Part shown: in pieces, positions 49,507 through 60,605 of the stretch
How the letters are laid out: every line of letters starts with the position of its first letter
How positions within the stretch are numbered: position 1 is the stretch's first letter
From: Xiphydria camelus
Lineage: Eukaryota > Arthropoda > Insecta > Hymenoptera > Xiphydriidae
Direction: 5' to 3'
DNA: 64,000 bases
Assembly: GCA_963678675.1 (NCBI GenBank)
Contig: OY783194.1
Span: forward strand, 24,220,278-24,284,277
Program-made: the position numbers and the translations under genes
Notes under the pieces: generated by a model
Told to the model about the DNA's origin: nothing
The model's input: the letters and a program-made list of their open reading frames with translations, nothing else
Database searches by the model: none

Positions 49507-51673
49507 ATGACGACGAGGTCCAAGGAGAAAGTGGTGGCCGCCTTCCGCAAGCTCTTCGGCCCGTCGGAAAAGATCGGCGAGCAGGACGGCGCCGGCAGTT
49601 CGACGAGTTCACCCTCGCGGCGCTTATTGGGTCGTCATCATCGTCCGGACGCGGTGACGCCGTCGGAGGGCTCCCTGCAGGACAACCCTGGTACCAGTCG
49701 CACCGGCAGCTGCTTCTTCAAGACGAAGAAGGCGTCCGGTAGTTGCGCGCAGGCCGTGCAGGGCATGCCGGAGAGGGGGGTACGCCTGCGCCGGCTGATG
49801 AAGGAGCTGAGCGAGATCCAGCGGATGCAGCACCGCCGGGACTCGACGTTCACCGCCGAGCTCGTCAACGACAACCTGTTCGAGTGGCACGTGCGACTGC
49901 ACAAAATCGACCCCGAGAGCGAGCTCGCCACGGACATGAGGGAGCTGGACATACCCCACATACTGCTCCACGTGGTCTTCCCTGAGAATTTCCCCTTCGC
50001 GCCGCCCTTCATGAGGGTCATCTCGCCCCGTATAGAGAAGGGCTTCGTGATGGAGGGCGGTGCGATTTGCATGGAGCTCCTCACGCCGAGGGGTTGGGCC
50101 AGCGCGTACACCATCGAGGCTGTGATCACGCAGTTCGCCGCCAGTATCGTCAAGGGTCAGGTGAGAAGTTGTTTTTATCGATCGCCTCGAAATATCAACG
50201 CGTTGACTGTCCCATGAGTCACATATGATTCATACAGAGATGTCGCTGTACGTCCATGAGACATATGTGATTCATTTGCCATTGCCGTATGCATGGTGAT
50301 TTAATTTTTGGACGTTCTGGGATGGACAAAATTCCTTACGGGGACAGTCTACGTGTTAAGGTATTCCTAGCGCTTAGGAGCGTATTTTCAAGGTGTCACA
50401 GGCGGGCCCCTCATAAATCAGTAATTCTACGGCATATAATATACCCATATTCTCTCTCTCTCCCAACAAAACTGCGTCGCATAGATGCACACACATCACT
50501 GTCACCACGTGTATGATGCGACATTGCAGATTATATTTAACTTTATGTTTTATCGTCAAAAAACTACGTTTTGCTGTTTACGAACATCAATATTTTTGTT
50601 AAACAGTCGGTGACCTTATATTTTTATGGACTCAAAAAATTCTATGCAGTTTTGTGAAAATATGGAAATGGCTTTATTTAATGTGTATCATTTTTAAACA
50701 TGTGGATGTCGGCGTTAAAATGTGGAAGAGTGGATTCTTCCATAAGGTTACATGTTAAATTTTCAAATTTAAAAATCGAAATTCTTTCTTAAATGCCCGG
50801 TAACCGAACCTGATACTTTTCAAAAATAATCTTACGATATTAATTTCCATTCTATAAAAAAATTAGCATTCTCTGAAATTTTTCATCTCGCGTTAGGAAT
50901 ATCTTAAGATATCCGTGTAGAAAGTATCTTAGGGCTGCAATAAGGGCCTGACTATTTGGCCCTAATTATAATCGGGCTTAAATGAGGAAATGTAACATTC
51001 GGTGCGCGAAGCCCCTTGTAAGGGCAATTAATCGGGCCCCGATTGGAATGTCTTATTAAGACCTATAAGTTTAATAATAAGGAAGCCTTGAAATGCCCCA
51101 ATAGGGGTCTGATAAGTTATCATTAACAAAGCCTGCTTATTTCTTAACAAGGCATCCTTATCAAACCCTGAAGAGGCCCTTACAAGATGGCCTTACTAGA
51201 GATTTATGGCTTAAAAATAAGGAAACTTTATCAGCCCCGACAGGGTCCTACTAAGATAATAATAAGGAAGTCCCTATTAAGGAAGCCCTAGCTCAGCCTT
51301 ATAGGGGCTCTTCTTAACCAAGTCTATCCCTAACTAATTTCTACACGTGTATTCGTAAGGGATTAGTTATCTTTTTCATTTGTACCGGTTATCCGAGACT
51401 ACATACCGGTGTAAGACTGTTTGCCTGATCGCAGGTGCAGTAGCTGACTCTGCTCCTGGAATCAGGCAACCCGTCGAACTCTATTGCATATTCTGGGTCA
51501 CCGAATCACTCAATTTATTAAAGACGCGTACATTTTCGTTTTAGGGGCGGGTCGCGCGGAAACCAAAGACGAACAAGGAGTTCAATCGACGATCGGCAGA
51601 GGAGTCCTTCAGGAGTCTGGTGAAAACGCACGAGAAGTACGGCTGGGTGACGCCGCCGCTAGCCGAGGGCTGA
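49507..51673 (+). CDS. UBE2QL1: UBE2Q-like ubiquitin-conjugating enzyme E2 (UBE2QL1 type), complete
   Basis: E2 enzyme that carries ubiquitin as a thioester and passes it to substrates with E3 ligases. Exon 1 is 49507-50160 and exon 2 is 51545-51673; total 783 nt, 260 aa. Residues 1-90 are a basic, Ser-rich tail longer than that of the human protein. The UBC fold runs from about residue 95 (RGVRLRRLMKEL) and includes FPENFPFAPPFMRV. The active Cys188 is in GGAICMELLTPRGW, the UBE2Q-type active site, which lacks the canonical HPN tripeptide. Exon 2 ends KTHEKYGWVTPP, also typical. Codons are GC-rich relative to the AT-rich flanks. The 1.4-kb intron holds a 440-bp TIR element. A probable 5'UTR exon lies at about 46470-46620, and a short upstream ORF ends on the start codon. 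Confidence 0.92.
50913..51350. mobile_element. TIR element with degenerate AAGGGCC-type internal repeats
   Basis: The ends CCGTGTAGAAA and TTTCTACACG are inverted, followed by TTAGGG-like and CCCTAA-like steps. The 400-bp interior is built from variants of AAGGGC, CTTATTA and GGCCCTTA on both strands. It lies in the UBE2QL1-like intron. Confidence 0.5.
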
Positions 51674-51855
51674 TGCGACGTATTCGGTGCGATCGAAGCG
51701 CCACGAATATATCGGACAGCCCGAATTTCTTTCGAACATTCCGTTAACTCAATTTGTACCATGAATTGTCCCGATCGTTCGTTCCCATAAGTGTGCGAAA
51801 CGGTGTATATGTACACTCCTGGTGGTAGCGCGTCTACGGGGAGAGGAAGAGTGTA

Positions 51856-52268
51856 CAGTGGTCCCTCTATAACTCGCGCGTTTCGGGGCTGTAAATTCGA
51901 CGAATTATGAGTTAGAGAAGCTTCGCTTCAGCCCCCACTCACCTCAATGGAGGCGTGGCAAAAGAAAGAGACAGCGTGGTTTTTAGACAGAGAACATACG
52001 ATAAGTTGCGCGCGGCTCTGGTGAAATTGGGACCGTGTGCAGCTGCTTGGAGGGGATACGGCGAACGATCGTGCGCAACTAGTGGTGAAGCTTGAAGTTA
52101 GGTAGCACGTCTCTCCATACATACCGGCTTCTCCTCTCTATATTTTCATGCGCACCTCCGTGCGCACTTCATGCTATGGCAGCAGTCATGGCGTTACGGG
52201 AGGAGTGGGGGCAATCGCTTCCCCTCTCGTGTGAGTTATGGAGGGCGCGAGTAATAGAGGGACCACTG
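51856..52268. mobile_element. Tigger/pogo-like nonautonomous DNA element
   Basis: The ends CAGTGGTCCCTCTATAACTC and the complement GAGGGACCACTG, with TA on both sides, match the terminal pattern of pogo/Tigger elements. 413 bp, no transposase, just after the UBE2QL1-like stop codon. Confidence 0.65.
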
Positions 52269-52379
52269 TATCACGTCTACCGTAGATTCTATTTTCCATC
52301 ACGACGCTGCGCGCGTGTTTTGCTGTTTGGCTAGAATAGATTTCGTCGTTGCGTTCGTTCGATAGAGAGGACGCGTGTA

Positions 52380-52590
52380 CGTACTCCTGGTGTCACGGAT
52401 TATGTCGCTGGGGACTTTTTAAAATGTCATTTTTAAACGCAATAAACAATTAATAATTAATTCTTATGTTCTCATCAGCTTCGACGACGTTTGCCTTGGC
52501 TAATTAATGAATGAGAATTGATCGTTCATTGATTAGTACGTTTAAAAATAACATTTTCAAAAATTACTAGCGACCTAATTCGTGACGTCG
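52380..52590. repeat. 224-bp TIR MITE family, copy 2 (diverged)
   Basis: Shares GTCACGGATTATGTCGCTGG, TTTTTAAACG and TTAGTACGTTTAAAAATAAC with 26597-26820. The arms are more decayed. Confidence 0.6.
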
Positions 52591-53073
52591 AGAGTAGCTC
52601 GATGAGAAGAAGTTTAGTGTCGAGAGAGAGGGAGAATTGGAGATCGAAGACCGGCTCATTCGTTAGACTCGCTGTTGACTTTTTCGAAGGCGACGATTAT
52701 TTTACCGGGGGCGATTCTACGGGGTATTCGTAGTTAAATCCTATATAGTTTATAGCAGGTTTCTCTCTCTCACAATGACAAAATTATTCGGCGGGGAGAA
52801 AGCGTTTTGTCCGTTCGTCGTCGTTTAATCGGCGAATAATTTTACTCGTTGTTGATGGAACTGGAAAACGTCAAGTAACATTGCAGTGTAGAATTTTTAC
52901 ATAATTCAGAATAAACGCGACGCGTACCCAGGAAATTCTATATATCATATAAGTTTAAGCTTACTCGCCAAGAAAAGACAATTTAATCACTATTATCTTA
53001 GTATTTATGAACTTTTGGCCTACATCGATATAAGGCTTTATCACAGATACAAGTATAATCTGCAAGAAAGTAT

Positions 53074-53181
53074 TAGGGTAAAACGGGGTGATTTGGCGAA
53101 TGAAGTTGGCCCCTCGTTTCTATAGAAAGTAATGAAAATGAGGGGCCAACTTCATTCGCCAACTCACTTTGTTTTACCCTA
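53074..53181 (-). repeat. HP-MITE 38, A-type, full length
   Basis: Both TA flanks; left GATTTGGCGAATG, right CATTCGCCAACTCA. Confidence 0.92.
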
Positions 53182-53524
53182 TACAAATATGGGCCAAAAG
53201 CTCATAGATAATGAGGTAATAATGATTTGAGTTTCTTTCCTGGTGAGTAATTTCAGACTCATACGTAGGGCGGAGACGCGCTGTAATTTTTGGTCGCGCG
53301 TTGAAATATAACGGCTGTGCATTCTACTTTTAATTGGTGACAAAATATCGCGCGACGAAACATCGCACTTTATTCCCACGACATAAAATTGGACGATAAT
53401 ATTGGAACAGAACGCAACAGCTGTACTTTGTGGTACTCTTTGCACGTACTCTTTAAAGTGTGTCGTATGTATTGGGTAAAAGAGGAAAGAGGGGATCGTG
53501 TCATAAAAGGAGGGGGATAATAGT

Positions 53525-53660
53525 TTCACTTCGCCGTTGCTAGCGCTTCCCCCACTCTTCAGTCAAACCGCCTCCCACCCCGCCGCACGTGATACACGTG
53601 CGGCGGAGTGGGAAGCCGTTCCACTTGGAAGTGGGGGAAGCGCTATCGGCGCGGAAGCGA
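53525..53660. repeat. GC-rich palindrome
   Basis: TAGCGCTTCCCCCACT and AGTGGGGGAAGCGCTA enclose a second hairpin, CCGCCGCACGTG/CACGTGCGGCGG. A related half lies at about 29497-29530 (AGTGGGGGAAGCGCTGCCGG). Confidence 0.55.
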
Positions 53661-54612
53661 AGCTATTATTCCTGTTTCCTGTACTACGAACAGTAAATAA
53701 GAAGAATTGCTTCATCGTCTCTTAATGTTATTCGGCCGTACTCACAAGTACTGTAGTCGTTGACTTAATTTAGTAACACTGTGCTTTTGTCGTGGAATTA
53801 CTACACATTTAGTCGACGACTAAAATATCTGTGAATACGGCGAATCGAGTTTTAAAAAGCGATTTACGAAATGAGCTGCTGTTTGAACTTGGGAGCTCAA
53901 GAAACTATTAGGTCGATATTTCCCGTCGATTCGTCGTTCGAATGACGCCCAAAGGTTATCTTTAGAAAGCTTTTGTTACACGGGCTGACTCGTTACACTT
54001 CGATGGTTCTGCTAGAATTGTGATAAATATTTCGCGAGCCACTTATTTTTGGCTTTCACGGTTATTTCAAATGTCTTCGAGGAACCCTTTCGAATGTTTT
54101 ACGTCGAATAGGCATTGATAATAAGTTAGGTAAGTCAAGCGAGTGATAACCTCGTAGTTACCTTCGGTCAGTGCAAGTAATTGTTTGCACAGTGATCGTT
54201 AATGAGCCAAAGTAAATTATTCATGAATTTTGGAAAGGCGCTAGCATAATTTACATCATTTGACCGCGACCGATCGAACCCTTTCAATTGTAATATAATT
54301 TCTCACAAGCACGAATTACACTTTACTGATATCGGCGAGCAGATCTGATCGCTGCTAAACGAGAAATGACAGAGAGATGTACAGTCAATTATACGCTGAA
54401 TAATAATACAAAGAAATCTCACTGATGATTCAAAGAAACAAGTGGTTTATTGGAGGAACTGTTTTGGGGATGTTATATCAATATGGTTCGTTTCAAGATC
54501 AAAAGTTGTACTAGTCGTAATGTTTAAGTATTATTCTGTATGTGCCAAATAAATGTTATTATCCCAAAATTGTGAGACGCGTTTGTTATAATATTTTTTG
54601 AAGGTTAATGAA

Positions 54613-54720
54613 TAGGGTAAAACGAAGTGAGTTAGCGCAGGAAGTTGGCCCCTCGTTTCTATAACTTTCCGTAGGAACGAGGGGCCAACTTCCTGTGACA
54701 ACTCACCTTGTTTTACCCTA
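54613..54720 (+). repeat. HP-MITE 39, A-type, full length
   Basis: GCGCAGGAAG arm mirrored as CTTCCTGTGACA. Confidence 0.92.
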
Positions 54721-55063
54721 GAGGGAAATAATTGATTGAAGTTCATATTTTTTCTTCGAAGGCTTTTAAAGCTACTGGATAATTTCCATGTTTGATGCGA
54801 TTAATTTGGAAAGAAATGCAACTGTATATGTACAAAACTACGAATGGGTGGCCCTAACTTAATTTAAATAAGTGATGGAACTAATTTTCACTCTTTTAAA
54901 TAAGCAAAGTCTGATCGAAATGGCATACACGCAAAACAGTACGGTGCTTAGTCTAATTGTAGGAGGTGGAAAATAGATTTTCATAGTCGACAATTAGCTT
55001 TAATATATGCATACGTATGACAAACAATATACATACAAAATTTATTTATTTTGATACAATATG

Positions 55064-55171
55064 CAGGGGAGACCGGAACAAGTGAATACAGGAAGTTGGC
55101 CCCTCGTTTCCATTATTTTCCATTACAACAAGGGGCCAACTTCACATATCAACTTATTTTGGTCTTCTCTA
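55064..55171 (+). repeat. HP-MITE 40, B-type
   Basis: AGGGGAGACCGGAACAAGTG and CTTATTTTGGTCTTCTCT tips. Confidence 0.85.
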
Positions 55172-55954
55172 CGTTAATTGATTCGTGATATAGAATCATA
55201 AATTTGTACAATCCAATATTTACATAGAGTAATTTCTTATCTTCACTCAAATTCGTAACCCGATTCTATTAAGCGGCCTAGTTTTCATTTCGTAAAAATA
55301 AAGTCCTATAATTTATCAGATTCGAGTGTTTACATCGGATGAGCGCAAGGGCGTACATTTTGTTTTATAAAATTTATCTTGTTATGTGCGTTAATTGATT
55401 TATGATGTATCTATAATCGAGCACGAGTCGCTGAGAACTATATAAATTACTTAGACATAAAAATCATTAATTCTCGTATACTAAAACAATATGTTTATTT
55501 GATTTCACACGAAGGTCACAAAGGCGCGAAACATTTCTATTTGATTTTGTTTAGTTCGAAACAATCGAATAACTTCTTAAGCACCCAAATATTTAATTAA
55601 TCTTCAACAATAATGAATTTCAAAAGGTTTAAAAGATTCTTCGTCTTACTTCACCTATACGAACCTTGCACGAAAGCTAGAAATACTTATCTAAAACATT
55701 ACGCGATTCACAGAATAAAATATTTATCTATAAAGAACGAAGAAATCTCGTATTGGAATGTTTCGCATATATCTATTAATAATAAACACCATTTTTAATG
55801 GCACAAAAATACACTAGCTTGCGATGCCACTTTATGCTCTGCACTTCTGACTAGCCGCTGTGATGTGCTAGCTGAATATCGTTCTTTGACTAAATACATT
55901 TTTTTCATTAAATTTAGCTATCAACTCAGTATGATTGAGCATTTTTTCTTCATT

Positions 55955-56064
55955 GGAAAGACCGGAGCGCGTTGATAGGGGATGTTGGCCCCTCGTTACC
56001 ATGTAAAGTAACGCGAACGAGGGGCCAACTTCATTTATCAACTTCTCCCAGTCTTCTCTCCTAT
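55955..56064 (-). repeat. HP-MITE 41, B-type
   Basis: GGAAAGACCGGAGCGCGTTG tip; right end CCCAGTCTTCTCTCCTA. Confidence 0.85.
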
Positions 56065-56368
56065 TACGCTTACCTGTTAAGCTTCCAATTCGCATGCCAA
56101 CACAATTAATTTTTTATTCACTACCAGAGTGTTTGCAGCATAAATCGATTTGTTAACATTTCTGCTGATATTCTCTTTTTTGTACCTTTCCACAGATACC
56201 TATTGTTGCGCTGAAGAATTGATCTCACAAGGCACGTGAGAAAATGTATTCATTTTCGTTATGATAAAACTTACAATTTGATATCTCATTACAATTACAA
56301 TTATTATAATATCCCACATTTTCGAGAAGGTGCTCCAAAGTAAAATACGCTGTCTGATTGTCCAGAAG

Positions 56369-56471
56369 ATAAAAGGAGACCGGGGCAAGTTAAAGATGGC
56401 CTCTTATTGTTATGCAAAGTAATAGAAACGAAGGGCCAACTTCGTATGCCAACTCATCGCGGTTTCCTTTA
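56369..56471 (-). repeat. HP-MITE 42, B-type, left core shortened
   Basis: GGAGACCGGGGCAAGTTAAA, then GATGGCCTCTTATT. Confidence 0.75.
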
Positions 56472-57385
56472 GCGCGTGAATATTCAAGGCTTTAAGGCTC
56501 CTACGAATATATCTACCGGAATTGGCGCACAGTTACCCTGTGACCAGAACATCCATCCTACCACAGTGCAAATTTTCAGATACGCGTCATATCAAATACT
56601 AAAGGAATGGACACGTAAAATTTACCATGAGAATACACGTTATACCGAGCACTTATAGCGCTCAGCTCGATAAAGTCACGAGTCACTCTTAAAAAAGTCA
56701 GGTACACTATACTTCACTCCTAATATATATGTACCTATATATAGCAAACGTTTAGCAAATTTAATCGACGATTGCCAGTAGTCTTTCGACGGAGTGCACA
56801 TTAGAGTGTATTAGGTACCCTTTCTTTTGTGTAAAACTTGGATCACCCATGTTAGATACACGTATGTAAAAAATACGTACGTATGTGTTATGTTTTTGCT
56901 ACGGTTATAGTATGTATACAAATACGGCATACGAAAAATATATATATGTATATTATATTTACGAATACAGTAGAATCTCGTGTTATTTCACTCTGAGAAA
57001 GTCTCCCCACTACTTGCTGTAGTGAATTTCACGCTTGCGTCGAAGTTTCTACATCGCGCGCCCTCAAGCTGCCCGCAGCGCGACACTAGTGAGGGGAGGA
57101 AAACGGCGTAGCAAAATTAAGGGCGAGACCCGAGTCGAAATTTTGCCCCTATTTTGATGGCCAAAACCTCTCATTGAGTAGAAGCTAAGGCATTCAAAGT
57201 AGGTTCTCGCTCTATGTTATTTGCTTCTACTTTGAAGCTAAAAATCGGACAAATTTTCGCATTTTCCACTTTTAGCTTCAAAGTAGAAGCAAGATAACAT
57301 GGAGCGAGAACCTACTTTGCATGCCTTAGCTTCTACTCAATGAAAAGGCTCTGGCCATCAAAATAGGGGCAAAATTTCAGACTCG

Positions 57386-57462
57386 GGCGGTCACCCATCC
57401 AACTACTGTCCGCAATTTTTGCTGCTTAACTTCGTTGATCGGTCGGTGTGCTCGAGTCCTCG
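57386..57462 (-). repeat. 5S rRNA-derived block (SINE3-like head), left arm
   Basis: Read on the minus strand it contains GAAGTTAAGCAGC and then AGTAGTTGGATGGGTGACCG, the internal-promoter region of eukaryotic 5S rRNA. It is diverged between these blocks and the 5S ends are missing, so it is a pseudogene or SINE head rather than a working 5S gene. Confidence 0.75.
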
Positions 57463-58995
57463 TCTGCTGCACGCTCCTATAATATTAAGTATTACTATTG
57501 GTGTTCATATGAAGTTTGATGTACAAATGTGTTGCTTTCCCAGTCAATAAGAAAGAGCTCGAATAAATAAGATTTTATAATTGTATTATTCCTTTCTCAA
57601 CATTTTTCTAAATTTATGATTATATCTTGATAAATATTCTTCCATAAACGCAAATTGATATTAATAAATAAATAATTATATGAATGTTTATTCATTCTAC
57701 ATTAATTAATTGTCTTTGATTTACTATAATAATCTGTGATTTTTAATAAACAATATAAATACACAATAAACAATATAGTTAATAACTTGCTCAACATACT
57801 CTGGAGACTCGAGGTGAAATAATTTATTGATTTAATAATTGAACAAATTACAATTTTTGTCCATTTATTCACAAATAAATTTTCTAGTCCCTATATGCAG
57901 GAGACCGAAATTTTTCTAAGTCCCGTTCGTCATGTTGAAAATATTCCAAGTCCGAAACTCTGACACAGTAAAATCGCTGTGGCCATCGAAATAGGGGCAA
58001 AATTTCGACTCGGGGAGGCTTTCTCCTGCAATAAAATATGTGCTAAAGAAGACGAGAAAGAATGAAATATCAGAAAAGTTGAAATATTCGAAGATTTGAA
58101 ATGTACGGACTGTACCGCACACTACAAATCTACACACAATATCGTTACACACGCATTATGTACCAGAGAGTCGAAATTTTGCCCCTATTTCGATGGCCAC
58201 AGCGACTTTTCAAACCTATTTTGATGCTATATGATCGTCGAGCTCCTATTTTGATGCTTTTTGAACCTATCTGTAAAATTTGCTCCTGCTTTGATGGCCA
58301 GAGACCCTTCACACTGGGTAGAAGCTATGGCATTTAAAATGGTCTCCGCGCGCGCGAGTCGAAATTTTGCCCCTACTTTGATGGTCACAGCACCTCAACT
58401 GGGTAGAAGCTATGGCATCCAAAATAGGGCCTCGTTGCGAATTAAAATTTTGCTTCTATATTTTGATGGCCAAAGCCCCTTTACCGTGTCAGAGTTTCGG
58501 ACTTGGAATATTTTCAACATGACGAACGGGACTTAGAAAAATTTCGGTCTCCTGCATATAGGGGCTTGAAAATTTATTTGTGAATAAATGGACAAAAATT
58601 GTAACTTGTTCAATTGTTAAATCAATAAATTATTTAACTTCCAGTCTCCAGAGTATGTTGAGCAAGTTATTAACTATATTATTGATTGTTTATTTATATT
58701 GTTTATTAAAAATCACAGAATATTATAGTAAATCAAAGACAATTAATTAATGTAGGATGAATAAACATTCATATAATTATTTATTTATTAATATCAATTT
58801 GCGTTTATGTAAGAATATTTATCAAAAGATATAATCATAAATTTAGAAAAATGTTGAGAAAGAAATAATACAATTATAAAATCTTATTTATTCGAGCTCT
58901 TTCTTATTGACTGGAAAAGCAACACATTTGTACATCAAACTTCATATGAACACCAATAGTAATACTTAATATCATAGGAGCGTGCAGTAGATGAG

Positions 58996-59069
58996 GACTC
59001 GACGACACCGACCGATCAACGAAGTTAAGCAGCAAAAATTGCGGACAGTAGTTGGATGGGTGACCGCCC
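58996..59069 (+). repeat. 5S rRNA-derived block (SINE3-like head), right arm
   Basis: Plus-strand mirror of the left-arm block, with the same GAAGTTAAGCAGC and GGATGGGTGACCGCC sequences. Any Pol III transcript from the two blocks would run outwards into the terminal hairpins. Confidence 0.75.
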
Positions 59070-59336
59070 GAGTCTGAAATTGTGCCCCTATTTTGATGGC
59101 CAGAGCCTCTCCATTGAGTAGAAGCTAAGGCATGCAAAGTAGGTTCTCGCTCCATGTTATTTTGCTTCTACTTTGTAGCTAAAAGTGGAAAATGCGGAAA
59201 TTTGTCCGATTTTTAGCTTCAAAGTAGAAGCAAAATAACATGGAGCAAGACCTACTTTGCATGCCTTAGCTTCTACTCAATGGAGAGGCTCTGGCCATCA
59301 AAATAGGGGCAAACTTTCGACTCGGGATACCTAGAC

Positions 59337-59400
59337 AGTCGACTCTTCCTAATTTCACGTCTTATAAGTTCTGGCAGCGTGAAATTAGGGAGAGTCGACT
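59337..59400. repeat. 64-bp hairpin
   Basis: AGTCGACTCTTCCTAATTTC and its complement flank a short loop, immediately right of the 2.2-kb inverted repeat. Confidence 0.6.
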
Positions 59401-60057
59401 TATATAGAGGTACGTACATAAACATATCGTACGAATACTCGTATTTGCTGAACTTATCGTAGCAATTAAATGGTTCTTTATTATTATAATAAAATTTATT
59501 CACCCTGCTTTTTAATTCGTTGACTTTAAAACTTGTAAGGCTTTTTCGTGATGCACCTTTCGTCGTGTGAATTTTTTAAATACGTTACTCTCGCTTCTAG
59601 TATCACTCGGTCGAATAAATATGTAATTGTGAGCAATTGCTTTCTTTATGGATTAGACTTACTTAATGTGATTGACGAAATTCAGCATGTGCGAATGGTC
59701 AGCCCTTCAATACAAGGTATTTTGGGAGATTCGAAAAGTGCTTGTTTGAGAAATATCACTGTATTGACGAACTCGATTATGAGAGGAAAATATTGATTTT
59801 TGCCATATTAAAGTTTATGCTCGCGGGTTAAAAAAAGAAAGAAAGGAGGAGGGATGCACCTCGATCTACCCTATGCGGTGATACTGCGACAAAAGCACGG
59901 CTTCGCGTATCCCGATTTTTTTTGTAGACCCTAGCACATAGAAGAAAAGTGTCTTTCTACTGTGTAGATATTAAAATACTAAAAATAATTCGAAAAACAT
60001 CGAAAAATATCGAAAATACTCAAAAGAAATAATTAGAGCTGTCGAATGTTTTTCAGC

Positions 60058-60164
60058 AGAGGAGATCAGAGCAAGTTGTCACAGGAAGTTGGCCCCTTCC
60101 GGCCATGCAAAATAAAGGGAAAGAGGGGCCAACTTCGTGTGTCAATTTGCCCTTGTCTTCCCTA
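60058..60164 (-). repeat. HP-MITE 43, B-type
   Basis: AGAGGAGATCAGAGCAAGTT tip and TTGCCCTTGTCTTCCCTA right end. Confidence 0.85.
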
Positions 60165-60605
60165 CAAAAATAATCTTTCGAGGAATAAGAAACAAATCAA
60201 GAAGCCTGTAACGCGCGCTAAAACTTAATCCTTGTAAAATTCATGGATATATTTTAACCAAAAAAATCCCATTGTTTAATTAAATATTTGTTTTATGCAC
60301 TTCTGAATGGCATTAAACGTGGCAATAAAGCGGTGTGTATCGGTCGAACCAATTCGTTTCTTTCTTCGGCAATCTGTACCGAATCTTCTTTGAAAGATTG
60401 CGGTTACCGATAATTTAACATACGCGAAACGCAACGTCTCTATTTCGCGTTCAGTTCGTTTTGATTCCGTGGAATTTCCTACTCGTGTCAGACGATAGCA
60501 CAGTTGTCGCGCGCCGTAAACCGAGCCGATCGCGTGACACTGTCGAACACGTGTTGTATAAAACTTGTTTCCTATATACTTATATTTTAGATTATCCGAG
60601 CGTTC

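Larger units (their letters stand above)
52600..57100. other. Intergenic between UBE2QL1-like gene and the 2.2-kb inverted repeat
   Basis: Five HP-MITEs, a GC-rich palindrome, and at 56968 a single pogo-like end (CAGTAGAATCTCGTGTTATT) with no partner found. No gene recognised. Confidence 0.45.
57127..59326. repeat. 2.2-kb inverted repeat with about 890-bp arms carrying 5S-rRNA-derived sequence
   Basis: Left arm 57127-58015 and right arm 58436-59326 are reverse complements over nearly their full length, including the AT-rich parts. The 420-bp centre is unique. Each outer end is itself a hairpin (57134-57387 and 59070-59326). A motif of about 30 bp with GCCCCTATTTTGATGGCCA occurs nine times: five times forward and four reversed. 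Each arm has a 5S rRNA-like block. Confidence 0.85.

Noticed and set aside
57386..59069. Functional 5S rRNA genes
   Set aside because: Only the internal-promoter part resembles 5S; both ends and several conserved positions are missing.
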